A stretch of 64,000 bases of DNA from positions 1,240,001-1,304,000 of the forward strand of contig NZ_SSND01000001.1 of the NCBI RefSeq assembly GCF_004799285.1. Direction: 5' to 3'. This DNA comes from Aliigemmobacter aestuarii (GTDB taxonomy: Bacteria; Pseudomonadota; Alphaproteobacteria; Rhodobacterales; Rhodobacteraceae). Made by a program: the position numbers and the translations under genes. The notes under the pieces are model-generated. The model worked only from the letters and a program-made list of their open reading frames with translations, did not search any database and was not told the origin of the DNA. Positions 9,676 to 18,014 of this stretch are shown in pieces (position 1 is the first letter of the stretch; each line of letters opens with the position of its first letter).

Positions 9676-10137
9676 CTACTCCGCCGAACCGCCGATTCCA
9701 TCTGCCCGCCCGTGCCGCAGCAGATGATACAACGCATGGGGAAAATGGCGCGTCTGCTGCCCCAGGACAAGGTCGAGGGCGACGCCCAGAAAGGAAATCC
9801 GACGCGGCGGCGGCATTCTTTCGGTCTCGCTGCGGTCCAGATCGACCGCATGGGCAAGGATGGCAGGCCCGGCGCCCGGCGCACGCAAGAGGCCGATGCC
9901 GCGCGCCTCGATCAGGCCGATCAGCGCAGGCGGGCAGGCGCCGACCAGCGCGCCGCCCTGCCGCGCGACGATGGTGCGGTCATCGGCCACCAGATCGGCG
10001 CCAAGCGCCATCATCTGCAGCGCAAGGGATGACTTGCCCGAACCGGATGACCCCATAAGGATCATCCCGCGCCCCTCGACGGCAACGGTGGTTGCATGCA
10101 GGATCAGCGTGTCTTCGGCGGTCGCCGGGCCGGTCAC
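9676..10137 (-). CDS. hprK: Short HPr kinase/phosphorylase (alphaproteobacterial type)
   Basis: ATP-dependent kinase acting on the regulatory serine of HPr. At 153 residues it is about half the length of the Firmicutes enzyme and lacks the N-terminal domain, as is usual in alphaproteobacteria. The Walker A loop GSSGSGKSSLA and the DDR motif that follows (LVADDRTIV) are present, as is RGIGLLR. It starts at GTG 10137, whose bases overlap the chvG stop codon, so it is translationally coupled to the sensor kinase. rapZ follows with no gap. Confidence 0.88.
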   Translation of the reverse strand: MTGPATAEDTLILHATTVAVEGRGMILMGSSGSGKSSLALQMMALGADLVADDRTIVARQGGALVGACPPALIGLIEARGIGLLRAPGAGPAILAHAVDLDRSETERMPPPRRISFLGVALDLVLGQQTRHFPHALYHLLRHGRADGIGGSAE

Positions 10138-11864
10138 ACCGGCAGGCCCACAACGAACCGCGCGCCCAGCGGTTCGGAGGTGATGTCGGCATGCGTCGGG
10201 CGGATGTTTTCGGCCCAGATCACGCCGCCATGCGCTTCGATGATCTGTTTCGAGATGGCAAGCCCAAGGCCCGAGTGGTTTCCGAAGTCGCCCTGCGGCC
10301 GTTCCGAATAGAATCGCTTGAACACCTTGCTCAGCGCCTGTTCGGGGATGCCCGGACCGGTATCCTCGACCACAACCAGCACGCGGTTTTCGCGCTTGCG
10401 GACCCAGACGCGAACGGCATCGCCTTCCTCGCAGAAGGAAATCGCGTTGGTGATCAGGTTGACGAAGACCTGCGCCAGCCGCGCTTCCAGCCCGCGGATC
10501 AGGATCGGTTCGCGCGGCAGGTCGGTGATGAACTCCACGCCCTTTTCGGATGCCTGCTGGCCCAGGTATTCACCCAGGTTCGAGATCGTCTTCAGCAGGT
10601 TGAATTCCTCTTCCTCTTCCTTGACCAGCTCGCTGTCGAGCCGGGAGGCGTTGGAAATGTCGCTGACCAGTCGATCAAGGCGGCGCACATCGTGTTCGAT
10701 CACGTCCAGCAGCTTTTCGCGCTGTTCTTCCTTCTTGACGAAACGCAGCGACCCCACCGCAGACCGCAGGCTGGCCAGCGGGTTCTTGATCTCGTGCGAG
10801 ACGTCGGCGGCGAATTGTTCGTTTGCGTCGATCCTGTCGTAAAGCGCCGCGACCATGCCCCGCATCGCAACCGAAAGTCGGCCGATCTCGTCCGGGCGGG
10901 CGGTCAGGTCGGGAATCCGCACGCGCCCCGGCGCCATCTTGCGCGCATCGCGGTCGCGGCCAAGTTCGGCGGCGGCGGCAAGGTCGGACAGCGGGTTGGC
11001 GATGGTGGAGGCCAGCACGAGGCTCAGCCCGATCGACACCAGAAGCGCGATGACGAACATCTGAAGGATCTGTTCGCGTTCCTCGCTGACCAGCCGGTCG
11101 ATGTCGCCCTGCGCCGAAGCCAGGGCCACCACGCCCAGGACATCGGCGCCCCGGCGGATCGGCGTGGCCACGGCAAAGACCGAACCGCCCTCGGCCTCGC
11201 TGACCAGCCGCGACGCGGTTTCACCGGCCATAGCCCGCGCATAAAGGTCACGGACGATCGATTCGTCATCGACGGGCGCGGCCTTCTGCTGCCCGGTCGT
11301 CAACACCCCGGCGACGGCGTTCCAGATCAGGTTCAGGAAATCGGAAATGACGGTGTCGCTGTCCTCGGCCGAGGCCGATGCAGGCACCGCGCCCGCAACC
11401 TCGGCCAGCGTGGCCCCGTTGGCATCGAAGACGAACACACGCACGCCCGGCCCGACATCAAGCGCGCCGAGCGTCTGTTCAAGCCCCGTCGCACCGCCCC
11501 TCGTGCTGCCCGTCGCAGCGTCGGCGGCCAGCGCGCCACCGGCTGCGGGCATCTGCGCCTGAAGCACCTGCGCAATCAGGCGGCTTTCGGTTTCCAGCGC
11601 CTTTTCACGCAGCGATACTAGGCTGTCGCGGAAGGGATTGAGAAACAGCACCCCCGCCACGAGGATGACAAGCGCCATCATGTTGAAGATGACGATCTTG
11701 CGCGCCAGCGGTGACCGGTTCAGCCCGACCAGGGGCCGTGCCTTGCGTGCCCTCAGCTCGTGATCGGCGATGGCGTCGGGCGAAACCCAGTCTTCGCCCA
11801 GAAGCACGTCGCTCTTGCGGGGCGTGTCAGGACCTTCCATGTGCAGATGCGTCGCCACCGTCAT
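10134..11864 (-). CDS. chvG: Sensor histidine kinase ChvG/ExoS
   Basis: Membrane sensor of the ChvG-ChvI system, which in relatives responds to acid or envelope stress. The 576-residue protein has a cytoplasmic N-terminal tail, a first membrane helix near residues 56-75 (KIVIFNMMALVILVAGVLFL), a periplasmic sensor region to about residue 260, and a second helix (FVIALLVSIGLSLVLA). HAMP, the H-box with His357 in DVSHEIKNPLASL, and an ATPase domain with NAISFCEEGD, EDTGPGIP and SGLGLAISKQI follow. It lies nine bases downstream of chvI and is translationally coupled to hprK. Confidence 0.93.
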   Translation of the reverse strand: MTVATHLHMEGPDTPRKSDVLLGEDWVSPDAIADHELRARKARPLVGLNRSPLARKIVIFNMMALVILVAGVLFLNPFRDSLVSLREKALETESRLIAQVLQAQMPAAGGALAADAATGSTRGGATGLEQTLGALDVGPGVRVFVFDANGATLAEVAGAVPASASAEDSDTVISDFLNLIWNAVAGVLTTGQQKAAPVDDESIVRDLYARAMAGETASRLVSEAEGGSVFAVATPIRRGADVLGVVALASAQGDIDRLVSEEREQILQMFVIALLVSIGLSLVLASTIANPLSDLAAAAELGRDRDARKMAPGRVRIPDLTARPDEIGRLSVAMRGMVAALYDRIDANEQFAADVSHEIKNPLASLRSAVGSLRFVKKEEQREKLLDVIEHDVRRLDRLVSDISNASRLDSELVKEEEEEFNLLKTISNLGEYLGQQASEKGVEFITDLPREPILIRGLEARLAQVFVNLITNAISFCEEGDAVRVWVRKRENRVLVVVEDTGPGIPEQALSKVFKRFYSERPQGDFGNHSGLGLAISKQIIEAHGGVIWAENIRPTHADITSEPLGARFVVGLPV

Positions 11865-11873
11865 TCGCGGGCG

Positions 11874-12575
11874 TCATTCTTCGTTGTAGCGGTAACCGAT
11901 ACCATAGAGCGTCTCGATCGCCGAGAACTCTTCATCAACCGAACGCATCTTCTTGCGCAGGCGCTTGATGTGGCTGTCGATCGTGCGGTCGTCGACATAG
12001 ACCTGATCGTCATAGGCCACATCCATGAGCTGGTCGCGGCTTTTCACAAAGCCGGGACGCTGTGCAAGCGCCTGAAGCAGCAGGAATTCCGTCACCGTCA
12101 GGGCCACGTCCTGGCCCTTCCATGTCACCGCATGGCGCAGCGGGTCCATTCGCAGGTGGCCGCGCTCCATGATCTTGTTCTCTTCGGTGGTGCCGACCTC
12201 GCCGGTGGTGATCGCCTCCTGGCGGCGCAGCAGCGCGCGGATGCGTTCCACCAGAAGCCGCTGGCTGAAGGGCTTCTTGACATAGTCGTCGGCCCCCATG
12301 CGCAGGCCCAGTACCTCGTCGATCTCGTCATCCTTGGAGGTCAGGAAGATGATCGGCATGGTGGTCCGCTGGCGCAGGCGCTGCAGCAGATCCATCCCGT
12401 CCATGCGGGGCATCTTGATATCCAGAACGGCCATATCCGGAAGGCGCCTGTTGAAAGCATCCAGTGCGGACTGGCCATCATTATAAGTCTCGACCTCAAA
12501 GCCTTCGGCCTCAAGCGTCATGGAGACCGACGTCAGGATGTTCCTGTCGTCGTCCACTAGGGCGATCCTAGACAT
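11874..12575 (-). CDS. chvI: Response regulator ChvI
   Basis: OmpR/PhoB-type DNA-binding response regulator, 233 residues. The receiver domain has acidic residues Asp8-Asp10, phosphoacceptor Asp52 in [10 protein letters not shown], and Lys in the DDYVKKPFS loop. The winged-helix domain ends with [14 protein letters not shown] and [11 protein letters not shown]. The start at 12575 ([10 protein letters not shown]) is chosen because the receiver fold begins there; an ATG at 12608 and a longer frame to 12647 would add an unrelated leader. It is divergent from pckA, the arrangement seen for chvI/pckA in rhizobia. Confidence 0.95.
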   Translation of the reverse strand: MSRIALVDDDRNILTSVSMTLEAEGFEVETYNDGQSALDAFNRRLPDMAVLDIKMPRMDGMDLLQRLRQRTTMPIIFLTSKDDEIDEVLGLRMGADDYVKKPFSQRLLVERIRALLRRQEAITTGEVGTTEENKIMERGHLRMDPLRHAVTWKGQDVALTVTEFLLLQALAQRPGFVKSRDQLMDVAYDDQVYVDDRTIDSHIKRLRKKMRSVDEEFSAIETLYGIGYRYNEE

Positions 12576-12960
12576 CTGCGGTTTTCCTGTACTGCTCTGC
12601 ATTCTTATTGTTTCCCATATGAACACTTTTCCAACATCCGGAATCAACAGTTAAGTGCGAATCACCCGCATCACACATGGCCATCAGGCCTCAAAAAACT
12701 GATCGTTTGACTAATTTGTCGCAGTTTCACGCCAATCCAACCGAAGATTTCAACCGCGATGCCACATCCCGCAATTTGGTTGCGCTAAACTTTTCCATGG
12801 TTGCGCTAACTGCGCCAAACCGTCCTGTTCCACCGCAAAACCGTCATGTTATAGGGCGCTTGTCGGCTGCCGGTTCCGGGGGCTGACCGGTCGTCCTTTG
12901 GCCCGGGCGGCCGAGTTGAACCTGATCGCGCCGCCGCGCGCGGCACCGGGAGCTTGCACA
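12576..12960. other. Divergent chvI-pckA intergenic region
   Basis: A 385-base gap without a convincing gene, more AT-rich than its flanks. It holds the promoters of chvI (leftward) and pckA (rightward). The most notable content is the three-copy TGCGCYAA motif at 12778-12820, listed separately. TTATAG at 12849-12854 is a plausible pckA -10 box with a poor -35. A short open frame at 12677-12886 has no family resemblance and is not called. Confidence 0.6.
12778..12820 (+). promoter_or_regulatory. Three-copy TGCGCYAA repeat upstream of pckA (candidate operator)
   Basis: GGTTGCGCTAA occurs at 12778-12788 and again at 12799-12809, exactly 21 bases apart (two helical turns). A third copy, TGCGCCAAAC, starts at 12811 and differs from the first copy (TGCGCTAAAC) at one base. 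The array sits about 30-70 bases upstream of a possible -10 box (TTATAG, 12849) for pckA. That position suits a regulator of gluconeogenesis or ChvI itself. The binding protein is unknown. Confidence 0.5.
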
Positions 12961-14559
12961 ATGAACCATGGACGCGTGAACCCAGCCAGAAGGCTTGAAG
13001 ATCAAGGCATTACCGGTCTGGGGACGGTCTATTACAACTTCATCGAGCCGGCGCTGGTCGAGGCGGCGGTGCAGCGCGGCGAGGGCAGGATCGGCAAGGG
13101 CGGGGCATTCCTGTGCACCACCGGCCAGTTCACCGGCCGTTCGCCGAAGGACAAGTTCGTTGTCCGCACGCCTTCGGTGGAAGACAAGATCTGGTGGGAA
13201 AACAACGCCCCGATGGCCCCCGAGGCCTTCGACCGCCTTCATGACGACATGCTGGCCCACATGCAGGGCCGCGACTATTTCGTGCAGGACCTGTATGCCG
13301 GCGCCGATCCCGCGCACCGTCTGGATGTGCGCGTGGTGACCGAACTTGCCTGGCATGGCCTGTTCATCCGGCACCTGCTGCGCCGCCCCGACCGGGCCGA
13401 GCTTGAAACCTTCGAGCCGGAATGGACGATCGTGAACTGCCCGTCGTTCAAGGCCGACCCGGCCCGCCACGGCTGCCGCACGGAAACCGTGATCGCGCTC
13501 AACTTCGATCGCAAGACGATCCTGATCGGCAACACGCAATACGCGGGCGAGAACAAGAAATCGGTCTTCACCCTGCTGAACTACCTGCTGCCGGAAAAGG
13601 GCGTGATGCCGATGCATTGCTCGGCCAACCACGCCATTGGCGACGACGGGGATGCGGCAGTGTTCTTCGGCCTGTCGGGCACCGGCAAGACCACCCTGTC
13701 GGCTGATCCGTCGCGGACGCTGATCGGCGATGACGAACACGGCTGGTCGGACGAAGGCACCTTCAACTTCGAAGGCGGCTGCTATGCCAAGACGATCAAC
13801 CTTAACCCCGAGGCCGAACCCGAGATCTATGCCACCACGTCCCGCTTCGGGACGGTCGTGGAAAACATGGTCTTCGACCCGGAAACGCTGGACCTCGATT
13901 TCGAGGATTCGAGCCTGACCGAAAACATGCGCTGCGCCTATCCGCTGGAATACATCTCGAACGCCTCGGCCACCGGGCGCGGCGGGCATCCGCGGAACGT
14001 GGTGATGCTGACCTGCGACGCCTTCGGGGTTCTGCCGCCGATCGCGCGCCTGACGCCCGCGCAGGCGATGTATCACTTCCTGTCCGGCTTCACCGCCAAG
14101 ACCGCCGGGACCGAACGGGGCGTGACCGAACCGACGCCGACCTTCTCGACCTGCTTCGGCGCGCCCTTCATGCCGCGGCGTCCCGAGGTCTATGGCAAGC
14201 TGCTTCAGGAAAGGATCGCCCGTCACGGCGCCGAATGCTGGCTGGTGAACACCGGCTGGACCGGGGGCGCCTATGGCACAGGCCGCCGTATGCCGATCAA
14301 GGCAACCCGCGCCCTGCTGACGGCCGCGCTGAACGGATCCCTGGCCAAGGGCGAATTCCGCAAGGATGCGAACTTCGGCTTCGAGGTTCCCGTGTCAGTT
14401 CCGGGCGTGGACGATGCGCTTCTGAACCCGCGCAGCACCTGGGCCGATGCCGCAGCCTACGATGCGCAGGCCCGCAAGCTTGTTCAGATGTTCGCCGACA
14501 ACTTCGGCCAGTACGTGCCCTACATCGATGCCGACGTGAAGGCCGCAGCGATCGGCTGA
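12961..14559 (+). CDS. pckA: Phosphoenolpyruvate carboxykinase (ATP)
   Basis: Converts oxaloacetate and ATP to phosphoenolpyruvate and CO2, the entry step of gluconeogenesis. The 532-residue sequence shows the ATP-type family motifs in order: [37 protein letters not shown], the kinase-1a loop [44 protein letters not shown], and the ENMRCAYP segment. Length matches the family. It is transcribed away from chvI and ends at a strong terminator. With the ethylmalonyl-CoA pathway it allows growth on acetate or C4 acids. Confidence 0.98.
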   Translation: MNHGRVNPARRLEDQGITGLGTVYYNFIEPALVEAAVQRGEGRIGKGGAFLCTTGQFTGRSPKDKFVVRTPSVEDKIWWENNAPMAPEAFDRLHDDMLAHMQGRDYFVQDLYAGADPAHRLDVRVVTELAWHGLFIRHLLRRPDRAELETFEPEWTIVNCPSFKADPARHGCRTETVIALNFDRKTILIGNTQYAGENKKSVFTLLNYLLPEKGVMPMHCSANHAIGDDGDAAVFFGLSGTGKTTLSADPSRTLIGDDEHGWSDEGTFNFEGGCYAKTINLNPEAEPEIYATTSRFGTVVENMVFDPETLDLDFEDSSLTENMRCAYPLEYISNASATGRGGHPRNVVMLTCDAFGVLPPIARLTPAQAMYHFLSGFTAKTAGTERGVTEPTPTFSTCFGAPFMPRRPEVYGKLLQERIARHGAECWLVNTGWTGGAYGTGRRMPIKATRALLTAALNGSLAKGEFRKDANFGFEVPVSVPGVDDALLNPRSTWADAAAYDAQARKLVQMFADNFGQYVPYIDADVKAAAIG

Positions 14560-14582
14560 CCGTCCGCACCGCGTTGAAAGGA

Positions 14583-14615
14583 TGAAAACGCCGCCCTTCG
14601 GGGTGGCGTTTTTCG
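14583..14615. terminator. Terminator between pckA and the convergent TauE gene
   Basis: The stem AAAACGCCGCCC / GGGTGGCGTTTT has a TTCG loop and T-rich flanks on both sides. It lies 25 bases past the pckA stop and just before the stop of the leftward TauE gene, so it can end both transcripts. Confidence 0.88.
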
Positions 14616-14620
14616 TTTGC

Positions 14621-15379
14621 TCAGAACCCCAGCCCGCCCCGGATCAGGTTCAGGCCCGTCAGCCCCAGAAGCGCCTGCGTCCAGCGCCGGAACCGTTCCT
14701 GCGGCAGCCGGTCCTGCAGCCGATAGCCCAACAGCAGCCCCGCCATCGCGGGCAGGATCAGCGCCGCCGAAAAGGGGACTGTCTGGGCGTTCATCACCCC
14801 GGTCTGAAGATGCGCCGCCAACAGGACCACCGCGCCGATCAGAAAGATGACGCCCGTCACACGCACCGTCTCGCGCTTGTCGGCCCGGATCGACAGCATG
14901 TAGACCAGAACCGGCGGGCCCCAGACCCCGGCGATGCCCCCGTAAAGCCCGCCGATCGCGCCAAGCAGCCATTCGGCGCGGTTCTGATGTTCCAGCTTCA
15001 GCGCAAGATTGCGGCCCGTCAGTTGCGCCAGCGCGAAGACCGTCACCGGCACACCCAGCAGGATCAGGAAGACCGGCGTCGGAATGTCGCGCACGAACTG
15101 CGCCGAAATCACGATGAACACCACCGTGGCCACGATCAGGCGCCAGTATTTCCTTACCGATCCCCAGGCGGCGGCAAAGCCCTGGCGGAAGGCCTGGCTT
15201 ACATTCGTCACCACGGTCGGCAGGATCAGCCCGGCCAGCGCGGTTTCGGGGGACAGGAAGGCCGAAAACGCCGAAATCATCAGAAGGGGCATGGCAAATC
15301 CCACCGCCCCCTTCACGAATCCCGCAAACAGCGTGATTCCGACCGCCAGCCCAAAGGCCCAGGGTTCCAGTCCGAACAT
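14621..15379 (-). CDS. TauE/SafE-family sulfite/anion exporter-like permease
   Basis: A 252-residue inner-membrane protein with about eight hydrophobic segments and the internally duplicated layout of the TauE/SafE family. The N-terminal half has FVKGAVGFAMPLLMIS with a conserved Gly-rich turn. The second half repeats it as GGLYGGIAGVWGPPVLVYML. Members export sulfite, sulfoacetate or other organic anions; the substrate here is not indicated by neighbours. It is convergent with pckA and divergent from mcd. Confidence 0.85.
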   Translation of the reverse strand: MFGLEPWAFGLAVGITLFAGFVKGAVGFAMPLLMISAFSAFLSPETALAGLILPTVVTNVSQAFRQGFAAAWGSVRKYWRLIVATVVFIVISAQFVRDIPTPVFLILLGVPVTVFALAQLTGRNLALKLEHQNRAEWLLGAIGGLYGGIAGVWGPPVLVYMLSIRADKRETVRVTGVIFLIGAVVLLAAHLQTGVMNAQTVPFSAALILPAMAGLLLGYRLQDRLPQERFRRWTQALLGLTGLNLIRGGLGF

Positions 15380-15516
15380 GATCCACCTCGTCTTTCCGCC
15401 GGGCTATACCCCGGCAGGGAGGAAAGGGCACGGCCCAATCGGATGCGACATTTTCATGCGATCCCGATTGCCTTGGCGCATTTTTGTTGCGCTGCAACTG
15501 CGAAAGCCTTAGGTCA

Positions 15517-15524
15517 TTTGCAAA
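15517..15524 (+). promoter_or_regulatory. TTTGCAAA site upstream of mcd (candidate ScfR/RamB-family site)
   Basis: The palindrome TTTGCAAA lies 25 bases before the mcd start codon. From established work, short-chain fatty acyl-CoA regulators such as PccR of Rhodobacter sphaeroides recognise TTTGCAAA-type half-sites, usually as two copies four bases apart. Only one copy is seen here, so assignment to that regulator family is an inference. Confidence 0.4.
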
Positions 15525-15548
15525 CGCAGAATCTGCCGGAGACGCGCC

Positions 15549-17213
15549 ATGCCGCATGATGGACAAACCGCAATGATCACGCCCCTGATGAGCAACCTTC
15601 TGGACCAGACGGAACAGGCCCTGCCCGAGGTCGAGGCGCTGTTCACCGCCGGACGTGAAAACCTGCGCGCAATGGTCAGCACGAACGGCAAGGTTTCGGG
15701 CGCCGCGCTGGAGGAACACCAGTATGCTGCGCACTGCCTTGCATGGCTTGCCACCTATACCGAAGCCCTGCGCCAGATGTGGGCCTGGGCCGGGCGGATC
15801 GACGCGGCCGGCGCCTTCGGCGAGATGGAGGCGCTGATCCTTCAGATCGGCTTTGGCGAATACCTGTCGCAGGTCTATGGCGGCATCCCGATGAGCCAGG
15901 GCGAGGTTGCGCGCCTGTCCGATCTGGGGCTGTCCGGCACCCCCGGCGCGGCGGCCAGCCGCCTGATGGCCGACGGGAACACCCCTGCCGCCCGTGCCCG
16001 GCTTGTCGCGCTGATGCGCGACAACCATGGCCGCGCCACCTTTGGCGCCACCGGGCTGGACGAAGAGCTTGAGATGATCCGCGACCAGTTCCGTCGCTTT
16101 GCCGACGAACAGGTCATCCCGCATGCCCACGAATGGCACCTGAAGGACGAGTTGATCCCGATGGAGATCATTCAGGCGCTGGCGGAAATGGGCGTCTTTG
16201 GCCTGACCATCCCCGAGGAATTCGGCGGCTTCGGTCTTTCGAAAGCATCGATGGTGGTCGTGTCCGAAGAACTGTCGCGCGGCTACATCGGCGTGGGCAG
16301 CCTTGGCACGCGGTCCGAGATCGCGGCCGAACTGATCCTGTGCGGCGGCACGCCCGACCAGAAGGCGCACTGGCTGCCGAAGCTGGCCTCGGGCGAGATC
16401 CTGCCCACGGCCGTCTTCACCGAACCGAACACCGGGTCGGATCTTGGCAGCCTGCGCACCCGTGCGGTCAAGGTGGGCGACGACTGGGAAATCACCGGCA
16501 ACAAGACCTGGATCACCCACGCCGCGCGCACCAATGTGATGACGCTTCTGGCGCGGACCGATCCGAACACCACGGATTATCGCGGCCTGTCGATGTTCCT
16601 GGCGGAAAAGACGCCGGGCACCGATGAAAACCCCTTCCCCACCCCCGGCATGACCGGCGGCGAGATCGAGGTGCTGGGGTATCGCGGCATGAAGGAATAC
16701 GAACTGGGCTTTGACGGGTTCAAGGTGAAGGGCGAAAACCTTCTGGGCGGGGTTGAAGGCCAGGGCTTCAAGCAGCTGATGCAGACCTTCGAAAGCGCCC
16801 GCATCCAGACCGCCGCCCGCGCCGTCGGCGTGGCGCAATCGGCGCTGGAAACTGGCATGCGCTATGCCGAGGACCGAAAGCAGTTCGGCAAGTCGCTGGT
16901 CGAGTTTCCGCGCGTCGCGGGCAAGCTGGCGATGATGGCCGTGGAAATCATGGTGGCCCGGCAACTGACCTATTTCAGCGCCTGGCAGAAAGACCATGAC
17001 AAGCGCTGCGACCTAGAGGCCGGGATGGCCAAGCTTCTGGGCGCCCGCGTGGCCTGGGCGGCGGCCGACAACGCGCTTCAGATCCACGGCGGCAACGGCT
17101 TTGCTCTGGAATACCAGATCAGCCGCATCCTGTGCGACGCGCGCATCCTGAACATCTTCGAAGGCGCGGCCGAGATTCAGGCGCAGGTCATTGCCCGTCG
17201 CCTGCTGGACTGA
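15549..17213 (+). CDS. mcd: (2S)-methylsuccinyl-CoA dehydrogenase
   Basis: FAD enzyme that oxidises methylsuccinyl-CoA to mesaconyl-CoA in the ethylmalonyl-CoA pathway, giving electrons to ETF. At 554 residues it is about 170 longer than ordinary acyl-CoA dehydrogenases. The extra part is an N-terminal helical domain (residues 1 to about 170), which is the hallmark of Mcd. The dehydrogenase core follows, with IPEEFGGFGLS, AVFTEPNTGSDLGSLRTRA, GNKTWITHAARTN, YAEDRKQFGKSL, QIHGGNGFALEYQISR and a C-terminal IFEGAAEIQ, whose Glu538 occupies the usual catalytic-base position. The ATG at 15549 follows a GGAGA ribosome site. It implies acetate assimilation by this route. Confidence 0.88.
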   Translation: MPHDGQTAMITPLMSNLLDQTEQALPEVEALFTAGRENLRAMVSTNGKVSGAALEEHQYAAHCLAWLATYTEALRQMWAWAGRIDAAGAFGEMEALILQIGFGEYLSQVYGGIPMSQGEVARLSDLGLSGTPGAAASRLMADGNTPAARARLVALMRDNHGRATFGATGLDEELEMIRDQFRRFADEQVIPHAHEWHLKDELIPMEIIQALAEMGVFGLTIPEEFGGFGLSKASMVVVSEELSRGYIGVGSLGTRSEIAAELILCGGTPDQKAHWLPKLASGEILPTAVFTEPNTGSDLGSLRTRAVKVGDDWEITGNKTWITHAARTNVMTLLARTDPNTTDYRGLSMFLAEKTPGTDENPFPTPGMTGGEIEVLGYRGMKEYELGFDGFKVKGENLLGGVEGQGFKQLMQTFESARIQTAARAVGVAQSALETGMRYAEDRKQFGKSLVEFPRVAGKLAMMAVEIMVARQLTYFSAWQKDHDKRCDLEAGMAKLLGARVAWAAADNALQIHGGNGFALEYQISRILCDARILNIFEGAAEIQAQVIARRLLD

Positions 17214-17232
17214 TCCGCAACCCGGTGCGCGG

Positions 17233-17859
17233 TCAGGGCCATTCGGCCACGATCTCGCACCGCGCCTCGGGTGCGCCAAGCAGCGGGCGGAACGCATCCT
17301 CGCAGAACTTCATCGCCGCACGACGGGCCGCGTCGGGCGTGTCCATCCGTGCCCAGCCCCAGAACCCGGTAGCCGAGCGGGCAAAGGCGCGCGGGCCGGT
17401 CATGGCGGCGACCCGCCGGTAGATTTCGGATTGCTCCCGCGTCAGGGTGCCGTTTTCCGGGCCGGCAAAGCCTTGCGGGCGGCGTTCAAAGACGATCCGG
17501 CAATCCGCGCCGCAGATGTTCATCGCGATCCGGCGCGCATCGCCGATCGAGGACGCCTCGCGCGACCAGGAATACCGCCCGCTTCCCTCGGGACCGAGGG
17601 CGAAGGCGGTGAAATATTCGGCCCCTTCCGCTTCTTTTCGGAAATCCCGCGCGGCGTCTCCTTCAAGGGCAACCTCTTCCAGCCACAGGCTTTCCGGCGG
17701 CCCCTCGGTCAGAACAAGCGGCACCGTCACGTCTTGTGGCGTCGTGGCAAAGAACCGGTCTTCCGGGGCCTTGGCCCATTCAAGCCCCAGAATGGCCAGC
17801 AGGCCGACAAGAAGAATCGCGGCATCGAAACGGGTGAGGGATGGGCGCTTTCCGGGCAT
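17233..17859 (-). CDS. Uncharacterised single-pass membrane or exported protein
   Basis: A 208-residue protein with one N-terminal hydrophobic helix (FDAAILLVGLLAILGLEW, about residues 10-27) and a soluble remainder. The remainder holds three cysteines: the CGADC pair plus Cys in KFCEDAF. I do not recognise a family. The cysteine pair suggests an oxidised periplasmic domain. An open frame continues far upstream to 18414 but runs antisense to the next gene, so the ATG at 17859 is chosen. It is divergent from the epimerase-like gene. Confidence 0.6.
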   Translation of the reverse strand: MPGKRPSLTRFDAAILLVGLLAILGLEWAKAPEDRFFATTPQDVTVPLVLTEGPPESLWLEEVALEGDAARDFRKEAEGAEYFTAFALGPEGSGRYSWSREASSIGDARRIAMNICGADCRIVFERRPQGFAGPENGTLTREQSEIYRRVAAMTGPRAFARSATGFWGWARMDTPDAARRAAMKFCEDAFRPLLGAPEARCEIVAEWP

Positions 17860-18014
17860 GCGCGCAGACTGTGGCCGCCTTGCGGTGACGGTCAACTGCG
17901 AAATCGCTTGCTGCAGCGAAAGCAATGGCCTTAGGTCGGCGGACGAGTGCCCTAAAGACCAGTTCCCCCGTTGCCGCAAGGCATCGGCCCATTCGAACGG
18001 AAAAGACATAAGAC

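Noticed and set aside
14520-16997. An 825-codon minus-strand open frame across the pckA end, the TauE gene and mcd
   Set aside because: It is a shadow frame opposite mcd and overlaps two other real genes; the composition is typical of antisense GC-rich sequence.
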